Part shown: piece by piece, positions 1 through 12,214 of the stretch
Numbering within the stretch: position 1 is the first letter of the stretch
Layout: the number at the start of each line of letters is the position of its first letter
Assembly (NCBI GenBank): GCA_033964015.1
Contig: CM066925.1
Coordinates: 10,276,204-10,340,203 of the forward strand
DNA: 64,000 bases
DNA from: Scolanthus callimorphus
Lineage: Eukaryota; Cnidaria; Anthozoa; Actiniaria; Edwardsiidae
Direction of reading: 5' to 3'
The notes under the pieces: generated by a model
Told to the model about the DNA's origin: nothing
Databases searched by the model: none
Seen by the model: only the letters and a program-made list of their open reading frames with translations
Program-made: the position numbers and the translations under genes

Positions 1-1245
1 CCTGGGAACTATACGCAAGTCTTCCCACTGCAAACTGAAATAGTGTTTCACGACTCTTGGTGTTCTCGTCTGTTCTTGTTCCCCGGATCTCAATCTATTC
101 AGAATTAATTGCCTTCTCTTGCGCACTTTGAGCAGCGTCCCTGTAATTCAGTTCAAGTTCCTTTTGACTGCGAGAGGGGCGAGAGAGCTTCAAAATGTAT
201 TTATTTATTTACAAAATGTTCATTTATATTACGAGGCTCTTGTTTTGGCCTTATGAAACAAACATATCAAAAACAAACTGGTATTTCTCATTTTGATATC
301 TTCTCTTTCTCCTCTCTTCTATCTCCCTTTAGGTTTCGCTGTATCCTACTCCCGCAACCACAGAATCACCCAGCTGGGAGTTGCACCCAGTCCTCGCTGC
401 ACTGGCAGTGCTGCGCATGCTCTGGTACACCACTGGATGTTTATTTTACTGCGGCATTGTCTTTCTACGCAATTAGACCTCCTAAAACGTTTATGTTTCT
501 GCGCATTTTGTCTGTCATTTTACTACCGGCTATGTACAGACCGTGTAAAAATTATGGAAGGAAGTTAGCAAAGGAGAAATAACTGCAGCCGAAAAACAAT
601 AACCAAATATTATTCCGCTTTGCCTCGCAGAATACTTTAAACTGCATCTCATGTTCTGTCTCCTCCTCCTACATGATTGGTTCAGATGGCTTGATTGACG
701 CGAAATAATAAACAAAGCCATTTCGGTGTTTTCAAAAGCGCAGCGTATAAAAACGACGACAAGTCCAGTTTCGAATTCTCTCATGCTCAATCGCTAAATA
801 GACATCAAATTAACGGCGCATAAAACAGTGGGAGCCTTAGTATGATACCGAAAAAATACGAACCGACGAGGACTTATGAAGCTTGACTTGAGACAAAATT
901 GGCTTCACATCATTGATGCTCATACTACATTTATGCACGTTGATGTCTATATCAATCAGTGGTAGAGTAGATCTCGCGAAAAAAAAACGTGCTCTTGCTC
1001 GCATTTATTTTCTTTTTCTCGGCCAAAGGGCCTGGGACGGAATTTAAAAACCACAGGGAGCCCGCTGCAGATACATGAACCTGTAAGAAACAGGTGTAAT
1101 AAAACAGGTAGGATCACCTGCTTTATTATTGACTAACTCCCGTTCAAATCAAGGCTCCCCTTCTGCTCCCAGCATCCACTATCTGCTACTAGAAACTACT
1201 AGTCTTAGAACCAGTTTTCTATTGTTCAACGCTCAAGGTCAGTTA
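1..1245. other. Intergenic sequence, no supported gene
   Basis: Open frames here are short, overlap on both strands and show no recognisable domain, splice pattern or polyadenylation context. There are AT-rich and homopolymer patches only. I see nothing that supports a gene. Confidence 0.5.
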
Positions 1246-1556
1246 AGGCCCGTTCACACGGCGCGATTTCAGCTGCGATCTGAGGTGCGATTTCCGTGGC
1301 GATCCCATGGCGATGTCATATCGCGCGGTGTGAACGGCCGGCGATCTTATGGCGATTTCACTTGCGATGTCGCCGCGACGTCGCAGGCGTTTTGAACATG
1401 TTCAAATTCCACTGCGATGCGGGTGCGATTTCTTGAGATCGCCAGCTATCGCAGAGCCAAATCGCCGGCCGTTCACACAGCGCGATATGACGTCGACGAT
1501 CGCCGCAAAAATCGCACGTCAAATGGCAGCTAAGATCGCGCCGTGTGAACGGGCCT
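1246..1556. mobile_element. MITE, PIF/Harbinger-like, built of two hairpins
   Basis: The ends are 22-bp terminal inverted repeats beginning AGGCCCGTTCACACGG, flanked on both sides by TTA (1243-1245 and 1557-1559), the 3-bp TWA duplication typical of PIF/Harbinger insertions. Each half folds separately: 1246-1345 and 1461-1556 are internal inverted repeats containing GTTCACAC/GTGTGAAC, so the 311-bp element is two head-to-head hairpins. The interior is rich in GCGAT motifs. No transposase is present, so it must be non-autonomous. Family assignment rests on TSD length and sequence only. Confidence 0.8.
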
Positions 1557-1753
1557 TTATGGCAAGGCAATAAGTCTGCTCAAAATAACCCACTCTGAAC
1601 ATTAAAAGAGTAGCATGAGTGTTGCAAAAAGAATCAACAATATCCGACCACAAATTAAGATTTTTGTGTCCAAGGGAATCAGACTACCGGAAAACAATGG
1701 AAAACTGCTTCTAGAAATAGCCAGGTCAGTCAAAATGCTGCCTCTTTACAGTC

Positions 1754-2126
1754 TATAGCCAAGAGTGGATTAACAAGAGCTAGAATCTTTCGTACAGTAT
1801 TTGTCCACATCACAGTCAGAAAAGTGTCTATTTTTAGATTTGAATCTCGCGCGCGAAGTATTCGAAAGCTCAGGTTCGAATGCTCGTATAATCAATACAC
1901 AACAAATAGAGAATATCCTACCTTATCTTTGCGACTTTAAAGGTTTTTCGATTGATCTGCGATTTAATTTTAGGCTGGATCTCACAACTGTTTGCGTGGC
2001 GAGAAAGTGGGAACCCTGTGGATGACGAATTTTCGCGGCAATCCTAGTTCTAAAAATAGACACTTTTCTGACTGTGATTCGGGCGTACATATGGAAACTC
2101 TTGGTAATCCACTCTTGATATAGCCT
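1754..2126. mobile_element. Foldback/MITE with imperfect long inverted ends
   Basis: The left arm (about 1754-1840) and right arm (about 2050-2126) are imperfect reverse complements. Shared blocks include AAGAGTGGATTA near the tip and a 22-bp block (1816-1837 versus 2053-2074) containing AGAAAAGTGTCTATTTTTA. No coding capacity is evident. The exact ends and target duplication are not clear. Confidence 0.6.
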
Positions 2127-2250
2127 AGTATGAGAGATGGACACAGAGGTTCCGTCAACAAGCGCACTTGAACACGGCACTGTGATGTACATTATTCGAT
2201 TGATGCATGATCCTGTTTACTAGGCCGCGCCCTTCCAACTCCCAAAGCCA

Positions 2251-2416
2251 ATGGACGATTCCAGTTATAACGCACGCGCGCGCTGCATGTCGGTAGATGT
2301 GGGACATTTGTTGAACAAGCTGTTAAACAAGCGCGCGCTGCATTCTGGTAGTTGGACACGGCTTGTGCATTTCTGCATAATGAAGAGCGCGCGCGCTTAT
2401 AGCTGGAATCGTCCAT
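2251..2416. mobile_element. GC-stem MITE, copy 1 of 2
   Basis: The termini are ATGGACGATTCCAG and its inverse CTGGAATCGTCCAT, followed inward by alternating GCGCGCGC runs. A second member with the same termini lies at 31132-31285, which supports a dispersed family. No open frame is conserved between the two copies. Confidence 0.7.
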
Positions 2417-2917
2417 TAATTTATAAGTTTTTCTTACATTCGTAAGGAGGGAGTGTTGGGATCAAAGAAGATTGGGTGCCCCTAGGGGTATGGGTTTTTC
2501 CCTACCTCCTCGGGTAGGGAAACCATATCAATGAGTCGTTGTCGTTTTGCTGAATGCACTTGGGAGGACTGGGTCGAGTCGCGCGCGGGCTAGTGTGGGT
2601 ATTTTAGCGTGGTTACCTAGCCAAAATCAATGGTGGACAGATCGAGAACTCGAGTCTCTGTGATTCCTGCAAGTTTTCATTCAAAATTTCACAGTTTTCT
2701 TGCTACATTTACCGAAATTCTTATCAAAAGAGGATCTCCAGTCACTTCCTTATAAGGTAAATGATTCCAAATATGGTTTTGGCCGTGAGTTGTAGAAAAA
2801 CGACAATTTTTGGTTGGAGATTGTTTCATATGCCTAGCTAGTGGGGACTGGGAATGAGTATTACTTGGCGCGCAATTAACTGTGACATGCTTGCGCGCCC
2901 TGTTAAAAATATCATCC

Positions 2918-2948
2918 CCCCCCCCCACACACACACACACACACACGC
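2918..2948. repeat. Compound C-tract and (CA)n microsatellite
   Basis: A run of about nine C is followed by roughly ten CA repeats. It is a simple-sequence repeat with no gene context. Confidence 0.85.
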
Positions 2949-3505
2949 ATACCAACCGTCACCGACTAGCACGGACCTGGTCCCAGAGACCGCGCTAGGC
3001 GGACCACCGGAATACGCTTTACACTGGAGTCTACATTTCATATAAATGTTCCTAGAGGGAAACCCCACAACACACAATAGAGGAATAGAGAAAATCAAAA
3101 ATTTTTTTTTCGAATTTTTTTTGTAACGCGTTACGAGGACCAGGTCCTAGTTTGTATCACACTAACGTTACAGGGACCATGACAATAGTTTTGTCATACA
3201 ACAGGAGTTTTGATGTAGGAAGGAAGAAGGAACCATTTGAAGTAAAAAATATCTATCAATCTCGCTGGTTATGCCAATATATGAACTGAAAAATCGTGTG
3301 TGTAGTAGTTGGAACTTTTCCGACGTTACGGGGACCTTTAAGAAATAAATAAATAAAGAGCTTGAAAGTGAAATCTGTGGCATAAGCAAGTACCAAAACA
3401 AGTACATTACAACGGTAAAGGGGGCCCTTCAACTAGTGAGAAAGCGCTTTTCTTGAGCGTTAGAATGCGCGCTCTTTAGCCATCGTGTATTCATTAGTTT
3501 TTGTG

Positions 3506-3540
3506 ACCTTGATAAAGGCAGTGCTTGCCGAAATCGGCTA
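3506..3540 (+). other. Hammerhead-like / Penelope-type tail motif, degenerate
   Basis: The sequence has a TTGATAA core, then a GGCA/TGCC stem, then GAAAT, resembling the CUGANGA-stem II-GAAA layout of small hammerhead ribozymes found in Penelope-like retroelements. Two core positions deviate from consensus, so if it is a ribozyme relic it is probably inactive. This is a weak call. Confidence 0.2.
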
Positions 3541-4647
3541 TTTTAACGAATTTCAGCTTTTTTGTACCTAGTGTCATTTTCTCGCACGAGGTGCGCGCGT
3601 CTATTTTATTTTTCAAACAATTACCTATCATCTCCTTCCGACGAAAAACAGCCGCGCGCCGCGCTTCCAGTCCAAGTTTTGCTCATTTTACGCATTCTTG
3701 TCATGTGTTGTAGGAGCCCATTTTCTAATGAAGATAAGCGGAACAAGAAACGGGTTTCCTGTAATGTATCAGTCAATTCCCCAGCGGTGGCCATGCCCCC
3801 CCCCCCCCCCCCCTTCCCCCTCCGGGCAACCCCGGGGATTTGGTCATTTCTAAAATTAAAACTAAGAATTCTCCGCCCCGGGGCTGGAAAAGATGGAAAA
3901 TACCCCACGGCGAGGAAGACAAAAAATGGACAAATGCCCCTCCCCCGGGTCCAATAAAAGACAAGATTCCATCGGACACTGCGTTTTACAAAGCTTCACA
4001 ACAAAGAACTTCAGAACTTCAACTCCATTTATTCTGTCCGAGCATTTGTAATTCGTTTTTTAACTGTAATTTAGTTTGTTCTCGTCTCTGAACGAGTTTT
4101 TTTATGTGACGCCATCGACTAGAAATGTATATACGAGGTTTTGCCTCTACCACGCCAGTAGGGAGTTAAGCTAGCGAACCAACCACGCTCAGGGTGAGTA
4201 AATACAACTTTATTTGAAGAAACCCACGGAAACGCGGAAACTTACTACGCAGTCTAAAAAGATACCATCTTGACTTCTTTCCTGGCCCGTTTGCCCCCTC
4301 TGGGCGCGCAGCGCAGGGTATCCTGGACGTATGACCGCGAAGCCCTGGGAACAAGAGTTGGTTGGAGGAGGACGCGGAGGACGCGGAGGACGGGAGTTCA
4401 GTTTGAAAACAATCCGATGAAATCTTATTCATCCGAAAAGAATGAAGACTTATTTGGAGTTCAAAGGCATATCAAGTCATTAGGAAAGTTTGCTTGCCTC
4501 TTTTTATGGCAAGCGTTGTTTAACACTGGACGATAAACAAGGTTCACATTTTCTGTAAAGGTAAGCTTACAGATCGAGATGCCGAGGTTACGTTTTTCTG
4601 TTACATTTGCTTTTGTTCTTGTCCTTTTATTCGTTTGTTCTGCAAAG

Positions 4648-4768
4648 GAAGCATCTGGACAATGTCATTTCTCTATGCGAACGTGGCATGATTCAACCAG
4701 AAACTGCTGAGCTGCCTCGACTCCTGTTTGACGGAGCTGCACGTGCCGGAAATATTATAGCATCATAA
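4648..4768 (+). CDS. Terminal coding exon of an unrecognised gene
   Basis: A pyrimidine-rich tract ending TGCAAAG gives a good 3' splice site at 4646-4647. The exon then reads 39 codons after one leading base (phase 2), starting KHLDNVISLCERGMIQPETA and ending with RAGNIIAS, to TAA at 4766-4768. An AATAAA follows at 4854-4859, at the distance expected of a short 3' UTR. Composition is leucine/glutamate-rich and helix-like, unlike the surrounding junk frames. I do not recognise the family. The upstream exon was not found: a possible start at 4331 opens a glycine/arginine-rich (GGR) frame of 29 codons, but no donor with a matching phase was seen. It could be the 3' end of a small nuclear or cytoplasmic protein. 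No function is inferred. Confidence 0.5.
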
Positions 4769-4853
4769 AACATGCCTCACGGGCTAGGGAAAAATTGGTG
4801 GAAAAAGTTGTTAAAATACAGTTAAAATATAGTTTTAATACTAAAAACGTTTG

Positions 4854-4859
4854 AATAAA
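4854..4859 (+). promoter_or_regulatory. AATAAA polyadenylation signal
   Basis: A canonical hexamer 86 bases after the stop of the 4648-4768 exon. It supports that exon being the last one of a + strand transcript. Confidence 0.55.
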
Positions 4860-5245
4860 CAATTGAAGAATACTTACTAAAGCATCTAATGTGTATGCTG
4901 TGTTTATTTTTCAAGTTTGAGGTGGATTTCTGCGTCTTAACATCACTCGCTACAATGTACACTCGCTCCCCATTCAACTGAAGAGATCTCATATTCACAT
5001 TTGCTACACGGCACACAACTTCACGTTGAACCTACCCCATTCAACTGAAATCAACAATCGCGAACCCATGGCCTGAAGGGTAACAAACCACATAATGCCT
5101 ATCCATTTGAGGTGAGAATTAATTTGCTAAATTATTGGAAACATAGACCTCAAGTTAAATGTTGATTATGTTCAAGTGCTCAGCTCTGCTTGCATAGAGT
5201 GGTCCACTAATAAACATACAAAATGCTTGCTGAACAAACCTATTA

Positions 5246-6035
5246 TGCACTAGTCAATATAAACCCCCGCACCCCCCTGGCCGGGGCATAGCGGGACATT
5301 TGACAAACAGTTGTTTCAAAAGTTATCAAACACCCCCGCCCTCAAGGACTTTTTTTGTGCCATACCCCTGCTCAATTCCCTGGGGTCGTTTTGTCTTTGA
5401 GTACAGAGGGAGGGTGAAAAGGACGATACGCAACCATTCAAGAACATATTAGAACAATCTCTGTAGTATACTTTCATTCAGTGCCCCTGACCTTCACTTG
5501 TAAATTCAGTCTTCACGTGCAGAGCCGGAAAGGTTGTCCAATGTCCACATCGCGGAGAATGCTTATTGTTAAAACAAACATTTTGATGAACTGAAATAAT
5601 TCCAAGAATGCTCCGACAAACGAAAGAATAGAATTGCCAACATTTATGCTAATTATGACCAGGTTTTCTTCGTGAATATTCCTCTCGAAATTTAAAAGAA
5701 AAACTATGCTTTAAAAACGGTACGAAAAAAATATAGCTATAATATGAGTTTGTAAAAGCAAAAAATCAAGCAACAAAGCATTAAATTGCTCACCGTGCCC
5801 ATTCACTCTATGCAAAATGTGCGTTTTGGCCATGTTCCATTGATACACGGGGTTGCCCAAGACACAACATAAGGTTTTTTCCAAGATGGCGGCTGCTTGG
5901 TCAAATGCCCTGGCTATATTTCCATAGGATACATCATTCACCAAATCGTGATGAATCCCCTGCATATGCCATGCCCTGCATATGCCACAGCCGGGGGGGG
6001 GGGGGGGGGGGGGGGGGGTTATATTGACTAGTGCA
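5246..6035. mobile_element. Non-autonomous PIF/Harbinger-like element, ~790 bp
   Basis: The termini TGCACTAGTCAATATAA and TTATATTGACTAGTGCA are inverted and are flanked by TTA on both sides (5243-5245 and 6036-6038). The inner ends are C-rich on the left and a ~26-bp G run (about 5993-6018) on the right. The interior has no transposase; the longest minus-strand open frame (84 codons) has no recognised domain. Confidence 0.75.
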
Positions 6036-8780
6036 TTACAATCCTGTTATCACTTGATCAGTGCAACTAGAAACCATACATGCACGTAATTGTTACTATT
6101 TTAATCTAAATATTCGCCAAAATGTTCATAGATTTTTAAGTGAGCCATAATTTGTCTCTATTACAAATTAAAGACAATTCTGGAAGTGAGAGCTTGCTTA
6201 TTACTTTAGTTCCAAGTTTCTGATGAGTACAAAATGGCCAAAATGTTTAGAGTTTTGAGGCATTTAATATTGTATCTCTTGTGCTATAAATCTTAATTCA
6301 AGCATTGACAAGTCCAAGAGAAGGTCAATTGATCAGTTTTATTTTCCTTTCTGCATGTCATGCAAACATCAGCCTTGTTCTCAAAAATAGCTATTTCAAC
6401 GGGATAGCATTTTTGACCGATTTTGATTTCTATTTACCAAAATTAACTTCAGCTGGGAGCAGGTCAAAACACATGCCCCAGATAGGGACCCAATTTGGGC
6501 CAGAGAGGTAACGGTCACCGCCTGGTACCACCCCACCCTCTCTGGTTTTGAACACCACACTTCTTTCCTAGGGGGACTGGGCAAAATCTGAATGCATTAA
6601 ACGAAATGATAGGACATTGCGGATTGTTTGATGTGGTTCTTATCGAAATTGGTTTTATGACTAAGAAGCTATATTAAAAAATAATATTTTTAAATATTGA
6701 GTTTTTGGAAATTTTTTGATATCGCAAAATCGAGGATATTGTTAGATCGAGTATCCTATAATCCAGGTTCCACTGTACTTGGTTACATTGGTTATGTCTG
6801 TTGTAGCTGGGACAGACATGGCCAGTGTCCTACAACATACATGTTGTAGGACATAGATGGCTACAATGGCTACAGATGGCTACAATTTTAGACATGGAGG
6901 GTTTCGCCTCCTGGCCTACGGACGAATAAAATATGAATGCTGTTTATGTTGCTTTGATATCATTATCCGGTCCAGAGATATGCTTTAAAGTTTATGCTAA
7001 TTAGCTATGACATCAGGTCAGGTAAAAATTGCACAAGCCTAATTTTTGTAGACATCTTTGGATAATCCAGGGATTCTGTATATGAATCAGCTATAATGAA
7101 CGAGTTATTACAATTTAAGAACAGGAAATTGGACTCTATATGGTTTTCGTGAAGTAATGAGGGATTGAATATATAATAGGCCTGACCCAACGTCATCAAC
7201 TACCTAATTAGCATAATGTTTTAAAGTGCCAAATCCCCGGAATGGATAAAGGTATGAAAACCAAAATAATCGACATTCAGATTTATTCAATAACACCGCA
7301 GGAAAAGAGCAACCTTTCTAGGAACATGTGCAGAGTCCAGGGCTGGACTAGGGCTTTCCCTTCAGAAAGCCTGAATAATAATAAAAAAATTCAGAAAAGT
7401 TTAACCATTTGGTATAATTTTGTTTGTTTGTTTGTTTTTTGGGGTAACCAAAACCTCAAATCTACGGTAGCAGTCATCAATGGTAACCTATTGGTCACAA
7501 GTCAAGCCCCATGAAATACTGTGTTACTAAAGGTTTTTAGTTTTGTCATTTATAACAAAAAAATAGTTATTATTAGAGCTGCCCCATTATGTGTTACTTA
7601 ATTGAATTATGTAAGGTTTATTGTCCAGCACCAAGAGTTATGAAATAAGATCTCCTATGGTTCTGGTCAAGGGTGCAGCCCTATTATATATCATAACCCT
7701 GAGGTAGATGGACAATAACATGCTTATTTTTCACTTGGCAAGGTTTCCTCAAAATACTACCGAAACTTAAATTTTGTATCAAACATTGGAAAAAGAGTGT
7801 TTTTCCATTGTTTGGTACAAAATTTAAATGTCATGTGATCGTTTGGATCGATCAAAACAGCCAGACGAAGGAACTGAAACTAACAAACATCGATCGAATT
7901 TTCGAGGGTGCCGACAGTTTAGTGATTTCGGTAGTAATATTTCGCTAAATTTAAGTTTTACTTTTGTTCACTGGTAGATTGTGATGCTTTTTGTGTGCCT
8001 TTTTTGTTTGGCCTATACAATCGAGGTGTGCATTCTCAGGATAACAGTGTTTAAATGAAAATTTGTTTTAATTACGCTAACTGAATTATAAACAACATGC
8101 GCAGTCAACTTGCTCAGGCACATTAACAAATTTCTTAGTGGTTCCTACTGGAACTTGGCTGAGAAACTACATGTAACAAGAGCCTTGCACAATGAGCAAA
8201 GGCTTAATTTTGTTCCCCGATCCAGATGACCTGTCATAGAACATCTTCGGGAACAACCCCACAGCTTTTCTTAAGACTGTTAGCGGTAATGGATTGTCTT
8301 GGGGAGGTCCTTGGCAGTTCTCCTTGCCAATTAAAGTATGCAAGGGGATTATTAAACTCCCCTATAATAATCTCCTGGTCATAATGTGGGGTCTTTTCAG
8401 GGGATTAGTTGATTTATTCCCCTGAAGGAGACAAAGGAAACTGAACCAAGTGGAAAATAAGTTGATTTATTGTTTGTTATCCATCAAGCTAAAGAAAACA
8501 GCCATAACCTAAAACTAAAACAGGTAATTGGATTGCTTCCTCAGTGGCACTGATGGTACTAGAAGGCTAATCATGGATACCATGAAAATGATGGAGCTCA
8601 ATTTTGTTGCAGAAAAATATTGAAAGGTAAATGTTCTAACAACATAATAACCTGCTGGAAGCTCCCAAACTTCCTAATATGCATAAGAGGCCAGAACCCC
8701 ATTATGATCACTGTGCAATGGCAGTGATGACTTTGTTTTGGCAAGTTTTTTTTTTTCCTCAAATACTGTAAAAATACTGA
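6036..8780. other. Intergenic, two small hairpins, no gene seen
   Basis: No coding exon could be supported. Two inverted repeats stand out: 7618-7718 (ends TTATTGTCCA/TGGACAATAA) and about 7768-7827, with arms containing TTTTGTATCAAACATTGGAA (TTCCATTGTTTGGTACAAAA in the right arm). They may be short foldback insertions. The remainder is AT-rich. Confidence 0.45.
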
Positions 8781-8785
8781 ACCTA

Positions 8786-9046
8786 TAGCTGAATATGATT
8801 GTAGAATGGGTACCAATAGTGTTTTTCCACTGTGATGTGACAAGGACCAGTGTGTGCAGTAGGACCTTATAGTCTGCTGTGTTTAGTCTGGCATTACAGA
8901 ATTGTCCTTGTAACGTCATTGTAGTGAAACACTTACCTATGCATTCTACACTCATATTCAGCTATGAGTTCAACAGTGAAATACCAGACTACAACTCTGA
9001 AATACCAGACTACAGACAGCAGACTATAGGGTCCTATTGCACACAC
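8786..9046. repeat. Outlying fragments of the 120-bp satellite (B)
   Basis: One diverged satellite-B monomer on the + strand runs into another on the minus strand (junction near 8900), with a short local duplication of AATACCAGACTACA. It lies about 4.6 kb from the main array, which implies that satellite A blocks invaded or expanded next to B. Confidence 0.8.
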
Positions 9047-9119
9047 TTTGAGAACGCATGAAAGAGGAGTATCTATGGTGAGGTGATGAGGGGTGGTTTA
9101 AAGGGGATGACAAGATACT

Positions 9120-10433
9120 AAGTGATCATACTGTAAGTATGCATGAGGGGTGGTCTATATAGTGGATGATGAGGTACCAACTGATTGTACTGTAAGTATA
9201 CATTCCTCTGAGGCATGCCCCTGAACCATACGACCAATGGTCAAAGAATGTCGAATGGTGAAAATATAAGGGAAGGGGTGGTCTATAGTGGATGCCGAGA
9301 AACCAACTGATTGTGCTGTAAGTATGCATTCCTCTCAGGCAGGCCTCTAGGACCAAGTGACCAATGGTCGACCAATGGTCAAATGGTGTCGAATGATGAA
9401 AATACAAGTGGAGGGGTGGTCTATAGTGAATGATGAGAAACCAACTGATTGTACTGTAAGTATGCATTCCTCTCAGGCAGGCCTCTAGGACCAAGTGACC
9501 AATGGTCGACCAATGGTCAAATGGTGTCGAATGATGAAAATACAAGGGGAGTGGTGGTCTATAGTAAATGATGAGAAACCAAATGATTGTACTGTAAGTA
9601 TGCATTCCTCTCAGGCAGGCCTCTAGGATCGAGTGACCAATGGTCGACCAATGGTCAAATGGTGTCGAATGATGAAAATACAAGGGGAGTGGTGGTCTAT
9701 AGTGAATGATGAGAAACCAACTGATTGTACTGTAAGTATGCATCCCTCTCAGGCAGGCCTCTAGGATCGAGTGACCAATGGTCGACCAATGGTCAAATGG
9801 TGTCGAATGATGAAAATACAAGCTGAGGGGTGTAGTCTATAGTGAATGATGAGAAACCAACTGATTGTACTGTAAGTATGCATTCCTCTCAGACAGGCCT
9901 CTAGGACCGAGTGACCAGTGGTCGACCAATGGTCAAATGGTGAAAATATAAGGGGAGGGGTGTAGTCTATAGTGAATGATGAGAAACCAACTGATTGTAC
10001 TGTAAGTATGCATTCCTCTGAGGCAGGCCTCTAGGATCGAGTGACCAATGGTCGACCAATGGTCAAATGGTGTCGAATGGTGAAAATATAAGGGGAGTGG
10101 TGGTCTATAGTGAATGATGAGAAACCAAATGATTGTACTGTAAGTATGCATTCCTCTCAGGCAGGCCTCTAGGATCGAGTGACCAATGGTCGACCAATGA
10201 TCAAATGGTGTCGAATGGTGAAAATATAAGGGGAGGGGTGGTCTATAGTGGATGATGAGATACCAACTGATTGTACTGTAAGTATGGATTCCTCTCAGGC
10301 AGGCCCCTAGAACCTAGCAACCAATGGTCGACCAATGGTCAAATGGTGAAAATACAAGGGGAGGGGTGGTATAAGTCGATGATGAGACACCAACTGATTG
10401 TACCATAAGTATACATGCTGCTCAGGCAGGCCC
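9120..10433 (-). repeat. Satellite A array, ~138-bp monomers
   Basis: The GTCTATAG motif recurs at 9281, 9419, 9557, 9695, 9835, 9965, 10103 and 10241, mostly 138 bp apart. Monomers also share CCAATGGTCGACCAATGGTC and TGTAAGTATGCAT. Because 138 is divisible by three, the minus strand stays open for up to 231 codons as a 46-residue repeat, but I regard this as a by-product of monomer length, not a protein gene. Copies resume in the opposite orientation at 11226. Confidence 0.93.
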
Positions 10434-10930
10434 CTAGGCCCGAGTGACCATAAGTGAAATAGTGGGATGGCATGCTTTGAGAATGGGGAAAAAATACATT
10501 AAAGCTAATTCATTACAAGCGAAATAGTGGGAGGGCACGCTTTGAGAACAAGGAAAACTTACATTATAAGCTAATTCCTCACAAGTGAAATAGTGGGAAG
10601 GCATGCTTTCAGAATGAGGAAACATACATTAAAGCTCATTCCTCACTAGTGAATTTGTTGGAGATCATGTTTGAGAACAAGGAAAACATACATTAGAGTT
10701 CATTCCTGACAAGTGAAATAGTAAGAGGACGCACTTTGAGAACTAGGAGAAAATTCATACATTAGGGCTCATTCCGCACAAGTGAAATAGTGGACTAGAG
10801 GGCATGCTTTGAGAACGAGGAAAACATCAATTAGGGTTCATTCCTTCCTAGTGAACTATACTAGTTGGAGGTCACACTTTGAGAACCAAGAAAACATAAA
10901 TTAGGGCTCATCCCACCCCAGTGAGATATA
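10434..10930 (+). repeat. ~65-bp tandem array
   Basis: Seven to eight diverged units share GTGAAATAGTGG, CATGCTTTGAGAAC and AACATACATTA(G/A)GG, spaced about 65 bp apart. The array sits at the centre of the two opposed satellite A blocks. Confidence 0.85.
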
Positions 10931-11225
10931 GTGCAAGGAGAACATGCATTTTAGGCCCGCCAAGATATGTTTTTTATGCATTTAGATAATGCATATGTTA
11001 AATTTAGTGTTGGTCACGGCTATTTAGCATACATCTGTCGAGTAATTACATAATTAAGTAATTACATGAAGTAATACAGTGAAGTAACCACATGAATATA
11101 CATGAGATGACAAACTTGTGAAACCGTTTTAGTGACTTATATTAAACAAAAAAGTATTTTACAGTTTTTGAACTGCCTCATTGTTTGACCGTTCATCAAC
11201 CAGTTGTGACTCGGTCCTTTTGTGT

Positions 11226-12207
11226 CTAAGAGGAATAAATACTTACAGTAAAATCAGTTGGTATTTCATCATCACCTATAGACCACCCCTCCCCTTAAAA
11301 TGTTCACCATTCCTCACCATTTGACCATTGGTCAACCATTGGTCACTCAGTTCTAGGGGCCTGCCTGAGAGGAATCCATACTTACAGTACAATCAGTTGC
11401 TATCTCATCGTTCACTATAGACCACCCCTCCCCTTATATTTTCACCATTCAACACCATTTGACAATTGGTCAACCATTGGTCACTCAGTTCTAGAGGCCT
11501 GCCTGAGAGGAATGCATACTTACAGTCCAATCAGTCACTATAGAGCACCCCTCCCCTTACATTTTCACTGTTCGACACCATTTGACCATTTGTGACCATT
11601 GGTCACTTGGCCCTAAAGGCCTGCCTGAGAGAAATCCATGCTTACAGTACAATCAGTTGGTATCTCATCGTCCACTATAGACCACCTCTCACCTTATATT
11701 TTCACCATTCAACGCCATTTGACAATTGGTCAACCATTGGTCACTCAGGGGTTCTAGAGGCCTGCCTGAGAGGAATGCATACTTACAGCCCAATCAGTGG
11801 ATCTCATAATTCATTATAGAGCACCCCTCCCCTTACATTTTCACTATTCGACACCATTTTTGACCATTGGCCGACCATCGGTCACTCTGTTTTAGGGGCC
11901 TGCCTGAGAGGAATACATACTTACAGTACAAGCAGTTGGTATCTCATCATTCACTATAGACCACCCCTCCCCTTATATTTTCACCATTCGACACCATTTG
12001 ACCATTGGTTGACCATTGCTCGACCATCGGTCACTCTGTTTTAGGGGCCTGTCTGAGAGGAATACATACTTACAGTACAATCAGTTGGTATCTCACCATC
12101 CCCTATAGACCACCCCTCCCCTGATATTTTCACTGTTCGACACCATTTGACCATTGGTCAACCATTGGTCACTCGGCCCTAGAGGCCTGGCTGAGAGGAA
12201 TGCATAC
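11226..12207 (+). repeat. Satellite A array, inverted orientation
   Basis: Monomers are the reverse complement of those at 9120-10433 (CTATAGACCACCCCTCCCCTT, then ACCATTTGACCATTGGTC, then ACTTACAGTACAATCAGTTGG order). They are more diverged and variable in length. With the first block they make a multi-kilobase inverted repeat around 10434-11225. Confidence 0.9.
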
Positions 12208-12214
12208 TTACAGT

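Noticed and set aside
5711..5965. 84-codon frame as the transposase of the 5246-6035 element
   Set aside because: Too short, with no DDE-type or helix-turn-helix features.
9126..9821. 231-codon minus-strand frame with 46-residue repeats
   Set aside because: It is a product of the 138-bp satellite period. Monomers vary at all codon positions and neighbouring monomers carry stops.
10625..10930. TTAGGG-like strings as interstitial telomere sequence
   Set aside because: They occur once per ~65-bp unit and are never tandem TTAGGG.
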